Origin: Acinetobacter corruptisaponis
Lineage (GTDB): Bacteria; Pseudomonadota; Gammaproteobacteria; Pseudomonadales; Moraxellaceae
Direction: 5' to 3'
Length of the DNA: 64,000 nucleotides
Assembly: GCF_030053775.1 (NCBI RefSeq)
Contig: NZ_CP125669.1
Location: 3,343,962 to 3,407,961, forward strand
The notes beneath the pieces are model-generated. The model was not told the origin of the DNA, did not search any database, and was given only the letters and a program-made list of their open reading frames with translations. This document shows, piece by piece, positions 45,773 to 55,080 of this stretch. The position numbers and the translations under genes were made by a program. Every line of letters starts with the position of its first letter. Position 1 is the stretch's first letter.

Positions 45773-45802
45773 TCCTATACTGCAACAGGTATGGGATTTT
45801 TT
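45773..45802 (+). terminator. Hairpin between YqaJ and the Gp3-like gene
   Basis: Arms TCCTATAC and GTATGGGA (one G-T pair) flank an 8-base loop and lead into TTTTTTATGCC. It has the same layout as the two preceding intergenic hairpins. Confidence 0.55.
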
Positions 45803-45856
45803 ATGCCCAAAATTTATTGATTCAAATTTTAACTTCTCTATATAAAGGACAACATC

Positions 45857-46759
45857 ATGATTAAAGGTCTCGCAATCACCCCACCTGTTTTAGGTCGTAT
45901 TAGCATCGGCAAGATTGTCGAAAAGAACGGCAAACGCATCCCTGAAAAGGATGACCAATTTACCATTACTAGTCAAATTCAGAATAAGGATGGATGGGTG
46001 AAACATCCATTGGATGAGCAACTACGTGCCAAAGCACCGAATCAAAACCAAAAGCTCAGAACGATTCCCGTGCGTATGATCTTCAATGATCCCGATTTAA
46101 ACCTACGGGCAGAGTACAGCTTATTTGACCGCCAAACAGGACGTTTAATCTGTTCAGGCAATGGAGAAACTTGTCAGCGATTGACTAATCAAGGGGTTGA
46201 GCAACACTCATGCCCATCCCCTGATTTATGTCCATTGGCACAAGGTGGATTATGCAAACCCTATGGACGACTGTATGTGAATCTGGATGAATCGGATGAG
46301 CTTGGTACATTTATCTTTAGAACCACAGGTTTTAACAGTATCCGTACCTTGGCGGCACGACTACGTTACTACCATGCAGCATCGGGTGATTTACTGTCAT
46401 GTCTACCGTTGCAACTCACTTTAAGAGGCAAAAGCACTATACAAAGCTATCGTACCCCGATTTACTACGTGGACTTAACTTTACGTGATGGGACTAACTT
46501 GCAGGAGGCAATTACTTCAGCCAAACAGATGAATGAACAAAGCAAAATAGCAGGGTTTTATCAGGAGGCTTTAGATCATGTGGCACGACAGGGTTATGGT
46601 AATGCCAGTTTTGAGGTGGGAGGTGATGAGGGTTTGGATATTGTTGAGGAGTTTTATACGGATGAAACGAAGTCAGAGCCACACCAACAGACACATGATT
46701 TGACCCATGTTCAGGATATTCAGAAAGGGTTGCAGCAGTCAGTGCAGGCTTTGAATTGA
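45857..46759 (+). CDS. Gp3-like recombination-directionality-factor / metal-binding protein
   Basis: This 300-residue protein often carries the loose label 'hydrolase or metal-binding protein' in integrative elements. Visible blocks are MIKGLAITPPVLGRISIGK, IPVRMIFNDPDLNLRAEYSL and a cysteine cluster (CSGNGETC, HSCPSPDLCPLAQGGLC) suited to zinc. FIFRTTGFNSIRTLAARL and a C-terminal variable tail follow. The pattern resembles mycobacteriophage Gp3-type directionality factors. The assignment is from memory and moderate. It is the last gene of the DUF932-YqaJ set and is followed by a terminator. Confidence 0.6.
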   Translation: MIKGLAITPPVLGRISIGKIVEKNGKRIPEKDDQFTITSQIQNKDGWVKHPLDEQLRAKAPNQNQKLRTIPVRMIFNDPDLNLRAEYSLFDRQTGRLICSGNGETCQRLTNQGVEQHSCPSPDLCPLAQGGLCKPYGRLYVNLDESDELGTFIFRTTGFNSIRTLAARLRYYHAASGDLLSCLPLQLTLRGKSTIQSYRTPIYYVDLTLRDGTNLQEAITSAKQMNEQSKIAGFYQEALDHVARQGYGNASFEVGGDEGLDIVEEFYTDETKSEPHQQTHDLTHVQDIQKGLQQSVQALN

Positions 46760-46772
46760 TAGTATTCACTTG

Positions 46773-46799
46773 AAAAAGAGTATGAGTACTCTTTTTTTG
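46773..46799 (+). terminator. Terminator after the recombination module
   Basis: Arms AAAAAGAGTA and TACTCTTTTT enclose TGAG and continue into T residues. Confidence 0.75.
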
Positions 46800-46902
46800 A
46801 ACATTCCGAATATCAGGTTTAGATACATTTGTTTATTTAAAGTCTGAGTAAATAGGTTTACATCAATCGTGCTTTTTAGTATTTTGTCAGCAAATCAGAA
46901 GT

Positions 46903-47370
46903 ATGTTCATCACCATGCGTTCAAGTGGGTTGTCTAAGCTTATACTCGCATTTACCCTGTTTTTGTTTACGATAACAATTACGGGTGTTCATGCATGGGC
47001 ACCTGTTTTACTTGAAAATATTGAACACCAACATGAGTTGAGTATCATTGTAGAGGATGATGCTTCTAGTCATTGGTCTTTACAGCACTCAGATGATTAT
47101 CTAAAAAATTCTACTGATCATGATGCGGAAGCACATATTTGGAAGAATTTTGATGAGCCGATCTATCATCATTCAGTAAAACCAATTTCTTCTGATAGTG
47201 ATCTAAGCATAGATCCAGTCTTTATTCTTAGTTTCGCAATCCCACTCGTTTTATTTTTTTCCCAGCTTTTTGAAAAACCCGTTTATCGAGCCTTTGTAAA
47301 GCGGCGTCCCCCTCTAGTATTTAGTAATTCTTATACTTACTCTAAAGACCTAATCGTCCTACGTAATTGA
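46903..47370 (+). CDS. CzcI-like periplasmic/membrane metal-regulatory protein
   Basis: This protein of about 155 residues starts MFITMRSSGLSKL, has a signal/anchor helix at residues 12-30, a histidine- and aspartate-rich periplasmic stretch (HQHELS, HSDDY, STDHDAEAH, YHHS), a second hydrophobic helix near 105-122, and a basic tail. Position immediately before czcCBA and the His-rich loop fit CzcI-type accessory proteins. Sequence similarity to named CzcI was not tested. The ATG at 46915 is an alternative start. Confidence 0.6.
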   Translation: MFITMRSSGLSKLILAFTLFLFTITITGVHAWAPVLLENIEHQHELSIIVEDDASSHWSLQHSDDYLKNSTDHDAEAHIWKNFDEPIYHHSVKPISSDSDLSIDPVFILSFAIPLVLFFSQLFEKPVYRAFVKRRPPLVFSNSYTYSKDLIVLRN

Positions 47371-47416
47371 TCTTTCTATACAAAAATAATTTTAATTTTT
47401 TTGTATAGGTAGAGTC

Positions 47417-48616
47417 ATGTCTAAAAAATATCAGATATTTCTGACCTGTGGTTTTGTAGTAACAGCAGCAAACGTATTCGCAGAAACGAATTATGCTGAA
47501 CTACAAAAGCAGGTAATCGCAAGTGATGCTGTACTGAATAGCTTACAGCAGTCCGAACAAGCTTATGAAATCAACCAAAAGTTTGCTGGTAGATTAAATA
47601 ATCCGACTTTCAATGTAGAGTTGGATAGTCTCGGCAATTCTAAATTGAAGGATTTGGATGGTCCAACAACTTTGTTGGGGCTGTCACAAGAGATTCCTCT
47701 CAGTAATAAACTCTCCTTGAGAAAGCAAATTGCGAGTTTTCAAGGTGATCGTAATCGGTTCGAAATAGCAAAGCGACAGGCTGAACTCAAAGCAGATTTA
47801 AGAATCTGTATGGCGAGTTGGTATGTGGCAACTCAACGTGCTGAAATTTACTCATCAGAAAGTAAATTGAATGCAAGACAAGCCAATGTTCTTTCGGAAA
47901 GGCTCAAGCTTGGGCGAGTCATTCCTTCCGATGCTCAGCTCAGTGCAGCACTTTCATCTGAATCAAAGCTACGTTATCAAAACGAAGTGAAAAAGGGGCA
48001 GTTTCAGAAGAATCTGTGCTCTAAGTTCACATCAAATCTACCAAGCAACGCCTTAGAAGTTCCTCTAAGTTTTAATTTCACAGACAAAATTAGTTTGGCT
48101 GAGCAAGAAGCGATTCTGAGTTCAAAATTGAAAAAGACACAATTTGAACTCGCTCGTAAAGAGGCAATACCTGATATTACTTTGGGTGTTGGGGTCAAAA
48201 ACTATCAAGAAACCAATGACAAGGTCTTCCAAGTTTCAACTTCAATACCACTCAATATCTTCAACCGAAATAAAGGCAATATTGCGATTGCCCAAGCGGA
48301 ACAGATGAAAGCTGAAACGCAGTCTGTATGGGTTAGCCGTAATTCTAAAATTGAACTGGAAAACAAGTCCATTGAGGTCTCTAACTTAATCGATGCGATC
48401 CATCAATATGATCAAACCATTTTGCCCGCAACCAATGAAAGTCTTCGCATTGCAGAGATGGGATACCAAGCAGGGAAAAACTCGTTACTTGAGTTCAATA
48501 GCATTAAGCAAATTTGGTTAGACAAACATCTTGCTCGATTCGATTTGTGGTTGGCTTTGCAGACTGAAATTGCAGAAGTCGAACGCAACTACATTACTCA
48601 TTTAGACCAAGAATAA
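47417..48616 (+). CDS. czcC: Outer-membrane efflux protein CzcC
   Basis: This 399-residue TolC-superfamily channel has a signal peptide ending VFAET, then two long coiled-coil repeats (about 60-200 and 240-390) with the family text ISLAEQEAILSSKLKKTQFE and GYQAGKNSLLEFNSIKQIW. It forms the outer-membrane duct of a CzcCBA heavy-metal pump. It sits 10 bp before czcB. An AT-rich, weak hairpin lies between it and the CzcI-like gene. Confidence 0.88.
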   Translation: MSKKYQIFLTCGFVVTAANVFAETNYAELQKQVIASDAVLNSLQQSEQAYEINQKFAGRLNNPTFNVELDSLGNSKLKDLDGPTTLLGLSQEIPLSNKLSLRKQIASFQGDRNRFEIAKRQAELKADLRICMASWYVATQRAEIYSSESKLNARQANVLSERLKLGRVIPSDAQLSAALSSESKLRYQNEVKKGQFQKNLCSKFTSNLPSNALEVPLSFNFTDKISLAEQEAILSSKLKKTQFELARKEAIPDITLGVGVKNYQETNDKVFQVSTSIPLNIFNRNKGNIAIAQAEQMKAETQSVWVSRNSKIELENKSIEVSNLIDAIHQYDQTILPATNESLRIAEMGYQAGKNSLLEFNSIKQIWLDKHLARFDLWLALQTEIAEVERNYITHLDQE

Positions 48617-48626
48617 GGGCAAGAAT

Positions 48627-50105
48627 ATGAATAAACCAACCAATACTTTAATTGCTACGGGCATTATTGCCTTGCTTGTCGTGTTATGTGCTGTGGCATG
48701 GTACAAGACAGGTCAAAAGACTCAGTCTTCTTCAGCACATGGGGAAGCAACAGCAGAAAAAGTTGCAGTAGCAGGTGACGAGAAAGGACCTCATGGTGGA
48801 CGTTTATATCGTGATGGGGATTTCTCAGCAGAAGTAAAAATCTTTGAGCAGGGCGTAGAACCACATCTCCGTGTTTATGGGTATTTCAAAGATAAACCAC
48901 TTAAACCTGAAGATTTAACGGCAAATGTCTACATCAAGCGTTTGGATGCGGAGCAAAACATTCAATTTAAGCCAGAGAGTGATTACTTGATTGGGAATGA
49001 AATTGTCTATGAACCACATTCGTTCTTGATGGTTATAAATGTTGATTATCAAGGAAAAAAACATACTTGGAAGTGGGATACGAAAGAAGGTCGTGTCACC
49101 ATGTTAGACAGTAGTATTAAGAGCAGTGGTTTAGAGCTTTTAAAAGTTGAACCAATGATGTTTGAAAATGCTTTGGAATTGAAAGGTGAATTGAAGTTTC
49201 CTGATAATTTTGAAAGCCTTGTTGCACCAAAAGCCAGTGGAACATTGATAAAAACCTACCGTAATATTGGGGATAAAGTAAGCCAAGGAGACTTACTTGC
49301 TGTTGTCCAAAGCCAAGATTTAATTCGTTTGAATGCAGATCGTAAAGTTGCTTTGGATACTCTACAGTTTGCTCGCCAAAAAATGGAACAAGAACGAGCA
49401 TTATGGCAAAAGCGTGTATCACCTGAGATTGATTATATTTCTGCAAAGAGAGATTTTGATGCTGCTCAAACTCGTGCAAATGAGTTGAATAACTTAATAA
49501 GCTCTTATGGCGGTTCAGGTAATGGAACAGTTGAAGTTCGTGCCGCAATGTCAGGAACAATATTAGAAATCCTTGGTGCTGTTGGATCTAATGTAAGCTC
49601 TTCAACCCCTATTTTTAAAATCGCAAATACTTCACAACTCTTGGCAGTAGTAAATGTTCCTGCTGACAAGCTTAATGCTATAAACCCTACAAACAGAGTC
49701 AAAGTTAAGCCTCAAAGTCCAACAGGCACAGAAGAGGCATTGGGCAAAATCAAATATATTAGTGATGTCATCGATACTAAAACACGTACAGCGCAGGTAT
49801 TTATTGAGATACCAAATCAGTTTAAGTGGCGTTCTGGACAGTTAATCACGGCTCAAATTTTTGAAAATCAAAGTCAAAAGCCAATGGTTGTACGTGAAGA
49901 TGCGTTACAGAATTTCCGTGATTGGGACGTGGTATTCATTCGTGTTGGTAACGATTTTGAAGCTCGACCACTGGAGCTCGGTGATAAATACAATGGGTAT
50001 GTGGAAGTTAAATCTGGATTACGAATAGGACAGGTTTATGCCGCAGGAAATTCATATCTTTTAAAAGCAGAGCTAGGTAAATCTGGCGCTACTCATGACC
50101 ATTAA
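48627..50105 (+). CDS. czcB: Membrane-fusion protein CzcB
   Basis: This 492-residue periplasmic adaptor has a membrane anchor at residues 8-26. A His/Gly segment GPHGGRLYRDGDFS begins the metal-binding N-terminal domain common in CzcB. Lipoyl halves (VAPKASGTLIKTYRNIGDKVSQGD, RAAMSGTILEILGAVGS) flank a coiled-coil hairpin, then a beta-barrel. It links CzcA to CzcC. The gene is 14 bp before czcA, in one operon. Confidence 0.9.
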   Translation: MNKPTNTLIATGIIALLVVLCAVAWYKTGQKTQSSSAHGEATAEKVAVAGDEKGPHGGRLYRDGDFSAEVKIFEQGVEPHLRVYGYFKDKPLKPEDLTANVYIKRLDAEQNIQFKPESDYLIGNEIVYEPHSFLMVINVDYQGKKHTWKWDTKEGRVTMLDSSIKSSGLELLKVEPMMFENALELKGELKFPDNFESLVAPKASGTLIKTYRNIGDKVSQGDLLAVVQSQDLIRLNADRKVALDTLQFARQKMEQERALWQKRVSPEIDYISAKRDFDAAQTRANELNNLISSYGGSGNGTVEVRAAMSGTILEILGAVGSNVSSSTPIFKIANTSQLLAVVNVPADKLNAINPTNRVKVKPQSPTGTEEALGKIKYISDVIDTKTRTAQVFIEIPNQFKWRSGQLITAQIFENQSQKPMVVREDALQNFRDWDVVFIRVGNDFEARPLELGDKYNGYVEVKSGLRIGQVYAAGNSYLLKAELGKSGATHDH

Positions 50106-50119
50106 GGGGAGTAGCGAAT

Positions 50120-53100
50120 ATGTTTGATCAGATTGTTAAACTCTCGATTAAGAATCGTTGGCTTGTACTCATCGTATTCCTATTTGTCGGTGCATTGGGG
50201 GCTTATAACTATTTTAAGCTACCAATTGATGCTGTTCCCGATATTACGAATGTACAAGTTCAGATTAATAGTGAAGCTCAAGGACTCTCTCCAATGGAGA
50301 TGGAGTCTCAGGTGACTTATCCTATTGAAACGGCTTTGGCTGGTATTCCAAATTTAGACTATACCCGATCAGTCTCTAGGTATGGCCTGTCACAAGTGAC
50401 GGCAATTTTTAAAGAAGGGACTGATATTTATTTTGCCCGACAATTAGTCAATGAGAAGCTACAAGGAGTGACACCAAATCTTCCCGTTGGAATTTCAACC
50501 TCTATGGGGCCTGTTTCTACAGGACTTGGCGAAATCTTCATGTATACCGTTGAAAATGCCAAGAACAATCCTAATCCGCTTTCACCTACGGAATTACGCA
50601 CCTTACAAGACTGGGTGATTAAACCTCAGCTTCGAAATGTTGAGGGTGTTAATGAAATCAATACCATTGGCGGTTATCTCAAACAATTTGTAGTTCAACC
50701 TGATTATGCTTATTTACGTAGTATAGGGCTAGATCAGAAAGCGATTTTAGAAGCGATCTCTAAGAACAGCATGAACAAAGGCTCGGGATATATTGAGAAA
50801 AATGGTGAACAGTATTTGATTCGCTCTGATTCTCAAATTAACTCGATTGAGCAAATCCAGAATATCCCAATTACGACGAGCAATGGTTATATCCTCAGAT
50901 TGAAAGATGTTGCCAAAATATCTATTGGTCACGAATTACGTACAGGTGCTGCGACTAAAGATGGGCAGGAAATTGTACTGGGTACAGCATTCATGCTTAT
51001 CGGTGAGAACTCACGAAATGTTGCTCATGCTGTTGATCAAAAACTACAGCAAGTTCAAAAATCATTACCAGAGGGTGTGGAAGCAAAAGCTGTCTATAAC
51101 CGTACAACTTTGGTTGATGCAACGATACAGACGGTGAAAAAGAATCTTTTAGAAGGTGCGATTCTGGTAATCGTTGTTCTGTTTGTATTTCTTGGTCACT
51201 TCCGTGCCGCGCTGATTACAGCTCTAGTTATTCCATTATCCATGCTGATGACAATCACAGGTATGGTGAACCAGAAAATTAGTGCAAACCTTATGAGTCT
51301 TGGGGCACTAGATTTCGGGATTATTGTAGATGGTGCTGTTGTAATTGTTGAGGCCTCCTTAGCGAAGTTGGCAATTAAACAAAAAGAGCTTGGGCGAGTT
51401 TTAACAAGGCAAGAACGCTTTACGACTGTGTTTGAGGCGACTAAAGAATCCCGCAAAGCGATTCTCTATGGTCAATTGATCATTATCTTGGTGTATCTAC
51501 CTGTAATGACTCTGACTGGTGTTGAAGGAAAGATGTTTACACCAATGGCTGCAACAGTGGTTATGGCTTTAGTGGCAGCAATGATTCTTTCAATTACGTT
51601 TGTCCCTGCAATGGTGGCATTGGTCACTACTGGTGAAATTAAAGAAGAAGAGTCAAAAATCGTCCATGGCATCAAAAGGTTTTATAACCCAATTTTAGAT
51701 TGGTCTTTAAATCACAGATATTTGCTAATTGCTTTTGTCTCTATTTTCTTTGTTTTTAGTGCAAGTCTTTCGACTCGTTTAGGCTCAGAGTTTATACCTT
51801 CCTTGGATGAGGGAGATGTGGCACTACATGCCTTGCGTATCCCTGGCACGTCGTTGACTCAAGCAATTGAAATGCAATACACATTAGAAAAAGAGATTAA
51901 GAAAATTCCAGAAGTTCAGACTATTTTTGCCAAAGTGGGGACTGCTGAAATTGCTACTGATCCTGTTCCACCTAACGTTGCAGATAACTTTGTCATGCTG
52001 AAACCTCGTAGTCAGTGGCCTAATCCTGATAAGGAAAAGTCTGCGGTTGTTGCTGAAATTGAACGTGTAGCTAAAGGCGTATATGGAAACAATTATGAGT
52101 TTACACAGCCGATTCAAATGCGTTTTAACGAACTTATTTCAGGTGTTCGAACAGATGTTGCCGTAAAAATTTATGGTGATGATTTGGAACAGTTGCTTGA
52201 ATCGGCAAACGCTGCCGCTAAAATTTTAGAGGGAGTCAATGGTACTGCTGATCTTAAAGTCGAACAGATGTCTGGTTTACCTATGGTTTCTGTTGAGCTG
52301 AAAAAAGACATGATTGCCAACTATGGACTTGATGCAGAGGATGTACAAAAACAGGTTTCTAGCCTAATCACAGGCGAGACAGCAGGTAAGGTATTTGAAG
52401 GTGATCGAAAGTTCGACATTGTCGTACGTATGGATCAAAACTCTGTCACAGACTTAGAAAAACTCTATCAAGTTCCTGTGAATCTGCCTGATGGTTCAAG
52501 TGTACTTTTATCTGAATTAATTGAGTTAAAAAATGTTCAAGGACCAAACCAAATTTCTCGCGAAAATGGTAAACGTCGTATCGTCATTACAGCAAATGTT
52601 CGTGGAACTGATATTGGTAGTTACATTTCAGAAGCACAATCTAAGCTGAATGCTGATTTTAAATTACCAGATGGTTATTGGCTGACTTGGGGCGGTACGT
52701 TTGAGCAAATGGAATCTGCTTCAAATCGTCTTATGGTTGTAGTACCGATTGCTTTAATTCTGATCTTTGCCATGATCTATATGGCTTTAGGTAATGTTAG
52801 AAACAGTATCTTGGTATTCACGGGTGTGCCATTTGCACTAACAGGTGGTGTGATTGCTTTAGCACTACGTGATATTCCATTCTCAATTTCTGCGGCTGTG
52901 GGTTTCATTGCCTTATCGGGTGTTGCTGTGCTGAATGGTTTGGTTCTTGTTTCAGCCATCCAGCGACTTAGAGTTCAAGGTGAAAGTGTCATTGATGCAG
53001 TGAAACATGGTGCAATGGAAAGACTCCGTCCCGTGTTGATTACAGCTTTAGTCGCTTCATTAGGTTTTATTCCGATGGCCTTAAACGTAGGCATTGGCTC

Positions 53101-53248
53101 TGAAGTTCAGCGCCCAATTGCAACTGTCGTTATTGGTGGGATTATTTCATCAACCTTACTGACTTTGATTATTTTGCCGACCTTATATGTGTGGTTTAAC
53201 CAAGGTAGGTCAAGAAAATCAAACGATGCCACTGAACAGGTTGTTTAG
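50120..53248 (+). CDS. czcA: Heavy-metal RND efflux permease CzcA
   Basis: This full-length 1042-residue permease is of the HME class. It has the class signature DFGIIVDGAVVIVE near residue 400, where one Asp replaces the double Asp of drug pumps, the typical start MFDQIVKLSIKNRWLVLIVF, and 12 membrane helices. It exports divalent cations such as Co2+, Zn2+ or Cd2+ by proton antiport. Which ion cannot be told here. It forms a pump with the preceding czcC and czcB products. Confidence 0.93.
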   Translation: MFDQIVKLSIKNRWLVLIVFLFVGALGAYNYFKLPIDAVPDITNVQVQINSEAQGLSPMEMESQVTYPIETALAGIPNLDYTRSVSRYGLSQVTAIFKEGTDIYFARQLVNEKLQGVTPNLPVGISTSMGPVSTGLGEIFMYTVENAKNNPNPLSPTELRTLQDWVIKPQLRNVEGVNEINTIGGYLKQFVVQPDYAYLRSIGLDQKAILEAISKNSMNKGSGYIEKNGEQYLIRSDSQINSIEQIQNIPITTSNGYILRLKDVAKISIGHELRTGAATKDGQEIVLGTAFMLIGENSRNVAHAVDQKLQQVQKSLPEGVEAKAVYNRTTLVDATIQTVKKNLLEGAILVIVVLFVFLGHFRAALITALVIPLSMLMTITGMVNQKISANLMSLGALDFGIIVDGAVVIVEASLAKLAIKQKELGRVLTRQERFTTVFEATKESRKAILYGQLIIILVYLPVMTLTGVEGKMFTPMAATVVMALVAAMILSITFVPAMVALVTTGEIKEEESKIVHGIKRFYNPILDWSLNHRYLLIAFVSIFFVFSASLSTRLGSEFIPSLDEGDVALHALRIPGTSLTQAIEMQYTLEKEIKKIPEVQTIFAKVGTAEIATDPVPPNVADNFVMLKPRSQWPNPDKEKSAVVAEIERVAKGVYGNNYEFTQPIQMRFNELISGVRTDVAVKIYGDDLEQLLESANAAAKILEGVNGTADLKVEQMSGLPMVSVELKKDMIANYGLDAEDVQKQVSSLITGETAGKVFEGDRKFDIVVRMDQNSVTDLEKLYQVPVNLPDGSSVLLSELIELKNVQGPNQISRENGKRRIVITANVRGTDIGSYISEAQSKLNADFKLPDGYWLTWGGTFEQMESASNRLMVVVPIALILIFAMIYMALGNVRNSILVFTGVPFALTGGVIALALRDIPFSISAAVGFIALSGVAVLNGLVLVSAIQRLRVQGESVIDAVKHGAMERLRPVLITALVASLGFIPMALNVGIGSEVQRPIATVVIGGIISSTLLTLIILPTLYVWFNQGRSRKSNDATEQVV

Positions 53249-53259
53249 GGGCATCTTTA

Positions 53260-53631
53260 ATGACAAATATATTGCGAGATAAACAAAGCAAATTTGTGAT
53301 GATGTGGCTAGTCTGCATGATCAGTCTCGCTTTATGTTTGCACTTTAATGAGCATGTAACTGACAATGAATTTCAGAGACACGTTTCAATTGATGCAATT
53401 CACTCTCACCATCATGAGATAAGCCAACAACATTCACATAGTCACCAAGATAATTACTATGAACATTTTGTTGGCTATGACGTACTTAAATCAGCCGCTT
53501 TAGCTCATCTCTTAAAGGGAATTTCGATTCTAGATTGGTCAAAAGAATATGTTTATCTGATGGTGAGTCGTATTTTTAAACCCCCAAAAAAGTTAATGGA
53601 TTTTCAATTCATTTTAAATTTTGGAGTTTGA
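53260..53631 (+). CDS. Small histidine-rich membrane protein of the czc operon
   Basis: This 123-residue protein has one N-terminal helix (FVMMWLVCMISLALCLHF) and then a histidine cluster (IHSHHHEISQQHSHSHQD) likely to bind metal in the periplasm. It ends in a conserved-looking FKPPKKLMDFQFILNFGV. It lies 12 bp after czcA, and its stop overlaps the region before hupE. A second CzcI-like accessory role is plausible. No family is firmly recognised. Confidence 0.6.
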   Translation: MTNILRDKQSKFVMMWLVCMISLALCLHFNEHVTDNEFQRHVSIDAIHSHHHEISQQHSHSHQDNYYEHFVGYDVLKSAALAHLLKGISILDWSKEYVYLMVSRIFKPPKKLMDFQFILNFGV

Positions 53632-53636
53632 TATAC

Positions 53637-54350
53637 ATGCAAATTATTGATTCACACATTGTGAAATTAAGTGCTTACATAAAGCTATTACTTGCTTTAT
53701 CCATCACCTTGGTTAGTCCGACACTTTTTGCTCATGGCGTAGCAGAAGGTGATAAGGGCTATATTCAAGAAATTTATGGCGTTCATGTGATTCCATTCAT
53801 CTATTTGGGTGCGAAACATATGGTCACTGGATATGACCATTTACTATTTCTTGTTGGCATTATCTTCTTCTTATACCGAATGAAGGACATAGGCTTGTAC
53901 GTCAGCCTGTTTGCACTTGGGCATTCGATTACAATGCTGGTGGGTGTTTATTACAATATCTCGATAAATGCCTACATCATTGATGCAATCATCGGTTTTT
54001 CAATTGTTTATAAGGCTCTTGATAACTTGGGGGCTTATCAGCGTTGGTTTGGTTTTCAACCAAACACGAAAATAGCGACTTTAATTTTTGGTCTGATTCA
54101 TGGTTTTGGACTCGCAGTAAAAATTCAGGAATATGAAGTTCCGAGTGATGGGCTACTGGCAAATTTAATCTCATTCAATATTGGGGTTGAATTAGGTCAG
54201 TTTATGGCTCTGTGCATCATCTTGTTATTAATGACGTTTTGGAGAAAGACACCTTATTTCTTTAAAACAGCCTATCAAAGCAATGTCTTCCTCATGTTCC
54301 TCGGTTTTTTACTTGTTGGCTATCAACTTACTGGCTTCATTACTCAATAA
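53637..54350 (+). CDS. HupE/UreJ-family membrane protein
   Basis: This 237-residue protein has a signal-like N-terminus and about six helices. HupE/UreJ blocks are seen: FIYLGAKHMVTGYDHLLFLVGIIFF, FALGHSITMLVG and FGLIHGFGLAVKI, with conserved histidines that mark the family. Members are thought to move Ni2+ or Co2+. The open frame begins at TTG 53628, but the ATG at 53637 has GGAG ten bases upstream. It is part of the czc operon. Confidence 0.82.
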   Translation: MQIIDSHIVKLSAYIKLLLALSITLVSPTLFAHGVAEGDKGYIQEIYGVHVIPFIYLGAKHMVTGYDHLLFLVGIIFFLYRMKDIGLYVSLFALGHSITMLVGVYYNISINAYIIDAIIGFSIVYKALDNLGAYQRWFGFQPNTKIATLIFGLIHGFGLAVKIQEYEVPSDGLLANLISFNIGVELGQFMALCIILLLMTFWRKTPYFFKTAYQSNVFLMFLGFLLVGYQLTGFITQ

Positions 54351-54361
54351 GGATCTAAATT

Positions 54362-55000
54362 ATGTATAACGTTGAAATTCCAAAAGATATCGAATTACCT
54401 TCATCAAAAAAGTTAATCAAATCAACAGCTATCGCGGCTATAAGTGCTGTGGTTGTATTGGTTACCTGTGTCATGCCTGCGGAATATGCGATTGACCCAA
54501 CAGGAATGGGTAAAGTACTTGGCTTAACAAAAATGGGTGAAATTAAACAATCTCTAGCTGAAGAGTCAGAGAATGGTATTAATTCTCAACAAGTGGTGAA
54601 TAACTCTGACTCAGTTGTCTCAGAAATTTCGACTGAAGTAGCGACTGAGAATGATCAAATGGCGATGCCTGCGATTAATAAAGAGAGTATTAGTATTGAG
54701 CTAAAACCTGGGCAAGCCACAGAGGTAAAACTAACAATGCCGCAAAGTGCAAGTGTCAACTTTGATTGGAAAGCTGTAGGAGGTGGTCTTAACTATGATA
54801 CTCATGGCGATCCAGTAAATGCGCCTAAAGGATTTTATCATGGTTATGGAAAAGGCAAGAATGAGACAACTCAACAAGGTGTCTTAAAAGCAGCTTTTGA
54901 TGGTAAACATGGTTGGTTCTGGCGTAACCGTACTGAAAATCCAGTGACTGTAACTCTACTTGTAGAAGGACAGTTTAGTGAAATGAAGAAAGTCTTTTAA
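54362..55000 (+). CDS. Transmembrane anchor protein of metal-resistance operons
   Basis: This 212-residue protein has one N-terminal helix (about 20-42), then a conserved AEYAIDPTGMGKVLGLTKMGEIK, a Ser/Glu/Asn-rich linker, and a C-terminal beta domain. That domain contains YDTHGDPVNAPKGFYHGYGKG and AAFDGKHGWFWRNRTENPVT, with histidines that could hold a metal. Proteins of this look accompany HupE and metal pumps and are annotated only as transmembrane anchors. A strong hairpin follows. Confidence 0.72.
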   Translation: MYNVEIPKDIELPSSKKLIKSTAIAAISAVVVLVTCVMPAEYAIDPTGMGKVLGLTKMGEIKQSLAEESENGINSQQVVNNSDSVVSEISTEVATENDQMAMPAINKESISIELKPGQATEVKLTMPQSASVNFDWKAVGGGLNYDTHGDPVNAPKGFYHGYGKGKNETTQQGVLKAAFDGKHGWFWRNRTENPVTVTLLVEGQFSEMKKVF

Positions 55001-55009
55001 GCTTTAATC

Positions 55010-55040
55010 AATCTCCTTGGAATAGTCTTCCAAGGAGATT
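55010..55040 (+). terminator. Strong hairpin after the anchor gene
   Basis: Perfect 13-bp arms AATCTCCTTGGAA and TTCCAAGGAGATT enclose TAGTC. No T-run follows, so it may stabilise the mRNA end or act as an attenuator before the MFS gene. Confidence 0.55.
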
Positions 55041-55080
55041 TAATCGTTATAAATGTCAGATTCTAAAAGGAATCCATAAA

